Source: CAVPEW01 sp050247895 (GTDB lineage: Bacteria; Actinomycetota; Acidimicrobiia; Acidimicrobiales; VFJN01). From it: a stretch of DNA of 18,292 nt. The stretch lies in NCBI GenBank assembly GCA_050247895.1, contig JBFWTJ010000033.1, forward strand, positions 1-18,292. Reading direction: 5' to 3'. Below the pieces are notes generated by a model. It was not told the origin of the DNA. It searched no databases and worked only from the letters and a program-made list of their open reading frames with translations. The translations under genes and the position numbers were made by a program. Position 1 is the first letter of the stretch. The number at the start of each line of letters is the position of its first letter. This document shows positions 13,126 through 18,292 of the stretch, in pieces.

Positions 13126-14703
13126 GTGCCGACCTACGCCGCACCGGGTGTCTACGTCGAAGAGGTGCCGTCGAGCTCGAAGTCGCTGACTGCGGCCGCC
13201 ACGGCGATCGCGGCCTTCGTGGGCTTCACGGGCAAGGCACCGACGGACGACCCCAACGACCCGGAGGGCGTGCGCCCCCGGCTCGTGACCAGCTGGAGCC
13301 AGTTCGAGGACCTGTACGGCGGCTTCGCCCCCGGCTGCGTCCTCCCGCACTCCGTCTACGGCTACTTCAACAACGGCGGATCGATCGCCTACATCGTCCG
13401 CATCCCCAACGCCGAGCCGTCGGGCCAGCCGGCGGTGGCCGAGCTCCCCGCCGCCGACCGGGCCCTCGGGTCGCCGGTCACGGTGACCAGCACGGAGCCC
13501 GACGCCGACATCTCGATCGCGATCAGCCGCTCCGACGCCGGCGACGACGACGCCGAGGGGCCCTCGCCCGTCCGCCTCGACGTGCTCGAGGGCGGCCGGG
13601 TCGTCGAGTCCTTCGACAACCTGACCTTCGACGCCGGCGACCGGAACCTGGCCAGCGTGGTCAACGCCACCTCCGAGAAGGTCAAGGTCGAGGTGGCCCT
13701 GGACAAGGGCATCGACCTCTCCTCCATGATCGACGTGCTCAAGCCGGGCTCGTTCCCGCTGGCCAAGTCGGCCCCCCTGCCCGTGCCCGTCTCGGGCAAG
13801 CGCTTCGCCGGCTCGGAGTCGGCCCGCACCGGCATCTCGGGCCTGAGCATCGCCGCCGACGTCACCATGGTGCTGGTCCCGGACCTGATCACCGCGGCGA
13901 CCAAGGACGACGGCTCGGTCGACCTCAACCTGTGGAAGTCGGTGCAGACCGCGCTGATCGGCCACTGCGAGCAGCAGGCCAACCGCATGGCGATCCTCGA
14001 CGCGCCCCCCGGGATGGGCCCCCAGGAGATCCGGGAGTGGCGGTCGGACACGGCCATGTACGACTCGGCCTTCGCCGCCCTCTACTACCCCTGGGTCAAG
14101 GTCGACGACCCGCTGGGCACCAACGGCTCCAGCGAGGTCCTCGTCCCGCCGTCGGGCCACATCGCCGGCCTGTGGGCCCGCGTCGACGAGTCCCGCGGCG
14201 TGTGGAAGGCCCCGGCCAACGAGACCCTGCGCGGCGTGCTCGACGTCGAGCGGGACATCACCAAGACCGAGCAGGGCCTGCTCAACCCGATCGGCATCAA
14301 CTGCATCCGCCCCTTCGGCACCCGGGGCATCCGGGTGTGGGGCGCCCGGACCCTGTCCTCGGACAGCGACTGGCGCTACCTGAACGTGCGGCGGCTCTTC
14401 AACATGGTCGAGTCCACGATCATGGACGGCACCCAGTGGGCCGTCTTCGAGCCCAACGACGTCCGGCTGTGGGAGGGCGTGAAGCGCACCCTCAACGCCT
14501 TCCTCCGGGGCCTGTGGCGTGACGGCGCCCTGTTCGGCTCGACCCCCGAGCAGGCCTTCTACGTGAAGTGCGACGAGGACACCAACCCGCCCGAGTCCAT
14601 CGACGAGGGAAAGCTCGTCGTCGAGGTCGGGATCGCACCGGTCAAGCCGGCCGAGTTCGTCATCTTCCGCATCGCCCAGTTCAAGGACCAGGCCGCGGCG
14701 TAG
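13126..14703 (+). CDS. Contractile tail sheath protein
   Basis: A 525-residue protein forming the outer contractile cylinder of the injection system. The N-terminus TYAAPGVYVEEVPSSSKSL (3-21) with ATAIAAFVGFTGKAP is the classic sheath linker arm that donates a strand to neighbours. The next segment (LVTSWSQFEDLYGGFAPG, YGYFNNGGSIAYIVRI) is conserved in T4-like and CIS sheaths. Residues about 100-250 are a variable, surface-exposed insertion. The C-terminal domain (about 390-525) contains RPFGTRGIRVWGARTL, WRYLNVRRLFNMVESTI and the closing strand region VKPAEFVIFRIAQF, the normal mesh-forming end. The length is complete. The GTG start at 13126 follows a good SD. First gene of the structural operon. 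Only one sheath gene is in the window, whereas Afp/PVC loci carry three. Confidence 0.97.
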   Translation: MPTYAAPGVYVEEVPSSSKSLTAAATAIAAFVGFTGKAPTDDPNDPEGVRPRLVTSWSQFEDLYGGFAPGCVLPHSVYGYFNNGGSIAYIVRIPNAEPSGQPAVAELPAADRALGSPVTVTSTEPDADISIAISRSDAGDDDAEGPSPVRLDVLEGGRVVESFDNLTFDAGDRNLASVVNATSEKVKVEVALDKGIDLSSMIDVLKPGSFPLAKSAPLPVPVSGKRFAGSESARTGISGLSIAADVTMVLVPDLITAATKDDGSVDLNLWKSVQTALIGHCEQQANRMAILDAPPGMGPQEIREWRSDTAMYDSAFAALYYPWVKVDDPLGTNGSSEVLVPPSGHIAGLWARVDESRGVWKAPANETLRGVLDVERDITKTEQGLLNPIGINCIRPFGTRGIRVWGARTLSSDSDWRYLNVRRLFNMVESTIMDGTQWAVFEPNDVRLWEGVKRTLNAFLRGLWRDGALFGSTPEQAFYVKCDEDTNPPESIDEGKLVVEVGIAPVKPAEFVIFRIAQFKDQAAA

Positions 14704-14733
14704 CCGGCCTGATCGACACACACGGAGACCGAC

Positions 14734-15174
14734 ATGCCAGGCGAATCCCACATCCAGTTCCAGGCCGGCTACTTCGCCCTCGAGGTGGACGGCCTCGTCC
14801 ACGGCTACTTCCAGAACCTGAGCGGCCTCGACCGCAACACCGAGATCATCGACAACTGGGAGACCACCAAGGAAGGCCGGACGATCAACCGGAAGTACCC
14901 GGGCAAGACCACCTTCGGCGACATCACGCTGCGCCGGGGCGTCACCTCCAACGCCGAGATCCACGAGTGGCACAAGGCGGTCAGCGAGGGGACGGTCGAG
15001 CGCAAGAACGGCTCGGTCGTCATGTACGACTCGACCGGCGCCGAGGTCGCCCGCTGGAACTTCGAGAACGGGTTCCCGACCAAGACCTCCATCGGCGACC
15101 TCGACGCCTCCAGCGGCGACATCGTGGTCGAGGAGCTCACCATCGCCCACGAGTTCGCCGAGAGGGTGAAGTGA
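14734..15174 (+). CDS. Tail tube protein (gp19-like), first copy
   Basis: A 146-residue T4 gp19-like protein that stacks as hexameric rings to form the inner tube. The family pattern is complete: IQFQAGYFALEVDGLVHGYF, the LSGLDRNTEIIDNWETTKEG loop, INRKYPGKTTFGDITLRRGV, a helix with EIHEWHKAV, and the closing strands DIVVEELTIAHEFAERVK. It starts at ATG 14734 after SD GGAG (14724-14727), 30 bases downstream of the sheath stop, as usual for sheath-tube pairs. This copy carries no extra domain, so it is the likely main tube subunit (Afp1-like). Its stop overlaps the next start as GTGA (15171-15174). Confidence 0.95.
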   Translation: MPGESHIQFQAGYFALEVDGLVHGYFQNLSGLDRNTEIIDNWETTKEGRTINRKYPGKTTFGDITLRRGVTSNAEIHEWHKAVSEGTVERKNGSVVMYDSTGAEVARWNFENGFPTKTSIGDLDASSGDIVVEELTIAHEFAERVK

Positions 15175-15629
15175 CCGGTCTCCAGACCGAGTACGAATTC
15201 ACCCTCCCCAAGGGCTACGTCGGCCACGACGGCACCCTGCACCGGCGGGGGACGATGCGCCTGGCCACGGCGCGCGACGAGCTCGAGCCGCTGCGCGACC
15301 CGCGCATCGGCGGGCCCGACGACCCGTTCCTCACCGTCATCGTCCTGTCCCGGGTCGTCACCCAGCTCGGCACGCTCCGGCAGGTGACCCCCGGTGACAT
15401 CGAGGGCCTGTTCGCCGTCGACCTGGCCTACCTCCAGGACTTCTACGGCGTCATCAACTTCGGCAGCGACGAGGACGTCGAGGAGCTGCTCGCCGCGCAG
15501 CGGGCCGCCTCGGCACCCGCGCCGGCACCGGCTTCGGCACCCGGGGGCCACGACGCCCCCGGGTCGTTCGCCGAGCGCCTCCCCGGGCGGCGGGCCGCGG
15601 TCGAGGAGGTCCCGGCAGGAGAGCGATGA
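15171..15629 (+). CDS. CIS/phage tail assembly-like protein
   Basis: A 152-residue protein. The N-terminal two thirds read EYEFTLPKGYVGHDGTLHRR, GTMRLATARDELEPLRDPRI, FLTVIVLSRVVTQLGTLRQV and IEGLFAVDLAYLQDFYGVIN, the pattern of short proteins between the tube genes of CIS loci that are annotated as phage tail assembly proteins, similar in logic to tail assembly chaperones. The last 45 residues are Ala/Pro-rich and probably disordered. The GTG start overlaps the tube stop (GTGA) with GAGAGGG just upstream, and the TGA overlaps the next ATG (ATGA), so translation is coupled through the operon. Its likely job is to prevent premature tube polymerisation or help tape/spike assembly; this is by analogy and not shown by the sequence. 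Confidence 0.8.
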   Translation: MTGLQTEYEFTLPKGYVGHDGTLHRRGTMRLATARDELEPLRDPRIGGPDDPFLTVIVLSRVVTQLGTLRQVTPGDIEGLFAVDLAYLQDFYGVINFGSDEDVEELLAAQRAASAPAPAPASAPGGHDAPGSFAERLPGRRAAVEEVPAGER

Positions 15630-15799
15630 TCCGGTACCCGACCGACGCGCTCTGGCAGGAGCTGGCGTACCTGGCGTACCACCTCCACTGGGACCTCGAC
15701 ACGCTGCTCGACCTCGAGCACGCCGATCGGGGCCGGCTCGTCCGCCACGTCTCGTCGCTGAACGAGCGCGCCTGGGAGTCGGTCCGTGGCTCCGCCTGA
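15626..15799 (+). CDS. Small CIS protein, DUF6760-like
   Basis: A 57-residue protein, easily missed by length cut-offs: MIRYPTDALWQELAYLAYHL then HWDLDTLLDLEHADRGRLVR and HVSSLNERAWESVRGSA. It resembles the small proteins found between the tube genes of actinobacterial CIS loci, which I recall as DUF6760, with the shared pattern YP-D-L-E-A-YHxHW-L--LLDLEH-DR. The size and place correspond to Afp6-like small genes. It is helical, with no signal peptide. ATG 15626 overlaps the previous stop (ATGA), and its end overlaps the next GTG start by 14 bases. The tight overlaps on both sides support it as a real gene. Function is unknown. Confidence 0.85.
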   Translation: MIRYPTDALWQELAYLAYHLHWDLDTLLDLEHADRGRLVRHVSSLNERAWESVRGSA

Positions 15800-16250
15800 C
15801 TTCGCCGGCAAGCAGCTCACCGCGGGCACCTTCCGCCTGGCCGTCGACGGCGTCGACATCGGGACCTTCCGCGAGGTCCACGGGCTCCAGGTCGACGTGT
15901 CGGTCGAGGTCTACGCCGAGGGTGGCCAGAACGGCTTCGAGCACCGGTTCCCCGGCCGCATGACCTGGCCCAACATCGTGCTGAAGCGGGGCGTCACCAA
16001 CAGCGACAACCTCTTCTCCTGGCTCCAGGAGGTGTCGGGCGACGGGTTCGCCGCGGCCGGCAACAAGCTGGAGCGCAACACCGGGGCCATCACGCTGCTG
16101 GGCAGCGACGGGACGCCGCTGCGGTCCTGGAACGTCGAGGGTGCCTTCCCGGTCCGCTGGAGCGGTCCGGAGCTGGCCACCGGCGCGGCCGACGTGGCCG
16201 ACGAGGAGCTCGAGATCGCCCACCACGGGTTCCGGGCCGAGAACCACTGA
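15786..16250 (+). CDS. Tail tube protein (gp19-like), second copy
   Basis: A 154-residue second T4 gp19-like tube protein: TAGTFRLAVDGVDIGTFREV, HGLQVDVSVEVYAEGGQNGF, HRFPGRMTWPNIVLKRGVTN, LFSWLQEVSGDGF, and the end DVADEELEIAHHGFRAENH. The fold pattern matches the first copy but identity looks low, so the two are likely specialised. In Afp-type systems a divergent tube protein (Afp5-like) forms the first ring on the spike and fits the baseplate; this copy lies in that position. The GTG start is at 15786 with SD GGGAG (15774-15778) inside the upstream gene. The following ORF begins 5 bases after its stop. Confidence 0.93.
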   Translation: MAPPDFAGKQLTAGTFRLAVDGVDIGTFREVHGLQVDVSVEVYAEGGQNGFEHRFPGRMTWPNIVLKRGVTNSDNLFSWLQEVSGDGFAAAGNKLERNTGAITLLGSDGTPLRSWNVEGAFPVRWSGPELATGAADVADEELEIAHHGFRAENH

Positions 16251-16255
16251 CGACG

Positions 16256-18292
16256 ATGGCCGGCGACGCTGACGCTGCATCCCCGGGCACCACCGACCCG
16301 AGGGCACTCGGTCGGGCCGTGGCCCGGCGCTTCGCCCGCCCGACCCGGCGGGGCGGACCGGCGCGGCCCGTCGCGCGGATCGGCACGCTGGCCCGGCGCA
16401 GCGCCGGCTTCAGCGCGGCCGCCGGGCGCTCCATCGTCGCCCGCCGGAACCTGGACACGGCCGCACCGGTGCCGACCTCGGGCCTGCCCGTCCGCCTCGA
16501 CCCCCGCCTCTGGGGTGCGGTCGAGGTGCCCGACCGGCGGCGCAGCGCCGGCCTGTCCGGCGACCCGGCCATGGACCGACTGCGCCGGCTGACCGGGGGC
16601 CGCCGACCGGCGCCGTCGGCCGGGCTGCCGCCCCGAGGGCTGCCCCGGGCGCTGGCCCGACGCCACGACTCGGCCGCCGGTCGCTCGACCGGCCCGGCCG
16701 GGGTGGCCCGCCGGCTCCGACCCAGCACCGCGGCCGTGGCCAGCGAACCCGCCGTGCGCGCCGCGGGCGACGGTGGCCGCAAGGGCCGCCGGACCCTGCC
16801 TCCAGGGGTGGCCGACCCGTCCCGATCGCCGATCGCCGCGGCCCTCGCCGGCCGCACGGCCGACCCCGGTCGTGCGGCGCGCCCGGCCGAGGCGCCGGTG
16901 CGGCGGCTCGGCGCCGACCGCGGGCGGGCGGCCCGCCCCGAGCGCTCGTCGTCACGACCGACCCCGACCCGACCCGACCCGGGCCGGCTCGCCGCGCTCG
17001 ACCGCGGCACCGGCTCGACGGGCCAGCCGGCTGCCCCCCACCGACCGGCTGCACCCGGGGCCGCGCCCGGATCCGGGGCCACCGGCGCGTCCGGACCCGC
17101 GGCCGGCGACGGGCGCACCGGCGGGACGGGCGCCGACGGGTCGCCGGCCGCCCGGCCCGGCCCGAGCGGCCCGGGCGCACCGCTCGGCCGGACGGCCAGG
17201 GGCGACGGCCGCCGCGGACCCGCTGCCGGCGAACGACGCACGGACGGCACGAGCGACCGACGTGGGCAGGACGCCGGCACGGGCTCGACGGCGACCGGTG
17301 GCGAGGGCGGCCCGAACGGAGGGACCGCACCCGGACCGGGGGCGACCGGCGCGTCCGGACCCGCGACGGAGGCCCCGCCGGCGCTGCGCCGGGGCACCCC
17401 GCACCCCGCCTACCTGTTGCAGCGCCGGTTCGGCCCGGCCGGTGCCGGAGCGTTGGCCCGAGCCCGGGCGACCGAGGCCCTGGGTGCCGGCGGCACCACC
17501 GTGCCGCTCCCGAGCGTGGCCCGTGGCCCGGTCGCCGGGCCGCGGGTCGGGACGGCACCGCTCGCACGGCTGGTCGCACCCTCGCCCGACCCGGCCCGCT
17601 CGGGTGCCGCCACCGGGACGCCACGCCGGACGGCCGGTCCCGACCGCCGCGCCGGCCGCGGCGGTCACGAACCGGTCGCGGCAGGGGCGGAGCGACCGCG
17701 ACCGACGACCGCCGCCCGATCCACGGACGCGCCGCGCGCCGGCGCTCCGACCACGGGCGCTCCCGCCACCCACACCACCGACGCCACGACCGACGTGCGC
17801 CGCCGGCTGGCCGCGGCCCTCGGACGGAGCCCCGTGGCGACCGGCGCAGGGTCGTCGGTGCCGGGCGGGCGGAGAGGTTCGGGTACGGGCGCCGCCGCGG
17901 CGACCGGCGCGGCCGCCGTGATCCGCCGCCTCGCCGCCGCCGGGGCATCCGGGTCCCCTGCCGGTCCCCGGCTCGCCGGGCACCTCCCGGTGCGACCCGC
18001 TCCGGGAGCCCGCGCCGACGACCGTCCCGCGGCGACCGGCGCGTCCGGCACTGCCGCCACCGGGCCGGCGCGACCCTTCACCTCCCCGCTGTCGACCCGG
18101 GTGCGCCGGTCGACCGCCGCGGCGCGCCACGCCGGGGTCGGACCGGTCGCACCCGGCGCCGCGGCCCGGGCCACCGGGGCCGCGCCCCGTGCCCCGACCT
18201 CGCTCCGGCGCCTGGCCGTGGTGCCCGACCGGCCCGCACGCCCCACGCCCGTCGCCGGCGCCGCGGTCCGCCCGGCCGTGGCCACCCCCCGG
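16256..18292 (+). CDS. Very long Ala/Arg/Pro/Gly-rich, probably disordered protein, partial (open to window end)
   Basis: An ATG 5 bases after the tube stop opens a frame with no stop for 679 codons up to the right edge. The N-terminal 110 residues look the most ordered (AVARRFARPTRRGG, GTLARRSAGFSAAAGRSIVA, LPVRLDPRLWGAVEVPDRRR). The rest is Ala, Arg, Pro, Gly and Thr with almost no aromatic residues. Another possibly ordered island is TPHPAYLLQRRFGPAGAGAL (381-400). Short motifs recur: TGASG at 276-280, 364-368 and 594-598, and [VL]xRRL-type segments at about 150, 215, 514, 555 and 650. No SD is seen, so translation probably continues from the tube gene. I do not recognise a family. Other frames here are also long because of base composition, so the frame choice rests on the start position and lack of stops. 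It might be a scaffold, tape-like or linker protein of the CIS. Confidence 0.6.
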   Translation, partial: MAGDADAASPGTTDPRALGRAVARRFARPTRRGGPARPVARIGTLARRSAGFSAAAGRSIVARRNLDTAAPVPTSGLPVRLDPRLWGAVEVPDRRRSAGLSGDPAMDRLRRLTGGRRPAPSAGLPPRGLPRALARRHDSAAGRSTGPAGVARRLRPSTAAVASEPAVRAAGDGGRKGRRTLPPGVADPSRSPIAAALAGRTADPGRAARPAEAPVRRLGADRGRAARPERSSSRPTPTRPDPGRLAALDRGTGSTGQPAAPHRPAAPGAAPGSGATGASGPAAGDGRTGGTGADGSPAARPGPSGPGAPLGRTARGDGRRGPAAGERRTDGTSDRRGQDAGTGSTATGGEGGPNGGTAPGPGATGASGPATEAPPALRRGTPHPAYLLQRRFGPAGAGALARARATEALGAGGTTVPLPSVARGPVAGPRVGTAPLARLVAPSPDPARSGAATGTPRRTAGPDRRAGRGGHEPVAAGAERPRPTTAARSTDAPRAGAPTTGAPATHTTDATTDVRRRLAAALGRSPVATGAGSSVPGGRRGSGTGAAAATGAAAVIRRLAAAGASGSPAGPRLAGHLPVRPAPGARADDRPAATGASGTAATGPARPFTSPLSTRVRRSTAAARHAGVGPVAPGAAARATGAAPRAPTSLRRLAVVPDRPARPTPVAGAAVRPAVATPR
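17081..17365 (+). repeat. Exact 21-base direct repeat in the disordered ORF
   Basis: The 21 bases at 17081-17101 recur exactly at 17345-17365, both preceded by a similar GCACCCGG-type stretch, and a shorter copy (ACCGGCGCGTCCGG) lies at 18035-18048. In frame they encode the TGASG motif followed by Pro-Ala. Suggests internal duplication of a linker segment. Confidence 0.6.

Noticed and set aside
16410..17948. Long minus-strand frames opposite the disordered ORF.
   Set aside because: Low-complexity Arg/Pro/Gly sequence with no start signals; the plus frame starts right behind the tube gene and never stops. The choice is not proven.
1..18292. tRNA/rRNA genes, insertion sequences, prophage integration genes.
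   Set aside because: None seen on either strand; the tail-like genes belong to a CIS, with no capsid, terminase or portal genes in the window.

Overview
The window is very GC-rich DNA (roughly three quarters G+C by eye). Codons end almost always in G or C, GTG starts are common, and start/stop overlaps (ATGA, GTGA) are frequent. This points to a high-GC actinomycete. The gene families fit Actinomycetota, and I would guess an Acidimicrobiia-type lineage, but the sequence alone does not fix the genus. No tRNA, rRNA, CRISPR array, transposase or integrase was seen. No gene-free stretch exceeds 300 bases; the longest is 12852-13125.

Left part (1-5300), housekeeping. The 5' end of a panB-like pantothenate gene (minus, cut by the window edge, apparently frameshifted) is followed by a small zinc-ribbon protein (plus), a class A penicillin-binding protein with a Thr-rich tail (minus), a DUF5318 zinc-ribbon protein (minus), and a divergent pair: a PadR-type regulator translationally coupled to inositol-phosphate synthase (plus). 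The set PBP / DUF5318 / PadR / ino1, with this divergent orientation, matches from memory the ponA1-ino1 neighbourhood of Mycobacterium tuberculosis (Rv0050-Rv0046c). It therefore looks like an old, conserved actinobacterial block.

Right part (5300-18292), an extracellular/cytoplasmic contractile injection system (CIS, phage-tail-like) locus. After a strong hairpin behind ino1 comes a promoter region with a perfect 16-bp palindrome. It is followed by an unrecognised protein with a heptad-like C-terminus, a Septum_form-like lipoprotein, a PAAR-like DUF4280 spike-tip protein, a 1018-residue DUF4157 (HELAH) protein with a long Ala/Lys helical rod, and a YbjN-like small protein overlapping it. 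The CIS AAA+ ATPase sits on the opposite strand. Divergent from it runs the structural operon: sheath, first tube protein, tail-assembly-like protein, a 57-residue DUF6760-like protein, second tube protein, then a very long Ala/Arg/Pro/Gly-rich, probably disordered protein that stays open to the window end. Baseplate, LysM, VgrG-like spike and fibre genes are not here and would be expected to the right.

How it works together (inference from CIS families): sheath and tube proteins build the contractile tail, the ATPase remodels or recycles sheath, and DUF4280 caps the spike. The DUF4157 protein is the best candidate cargo or cargo-linked factor, with the YbjN-like protein as a possible loading chaperone. 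The less ordinary parts are the long disordered ORF within the structural operon, the DUF4157-rod/YbjN pair, the reversed ATPase, and the regulatory sequences before each transcription unit.
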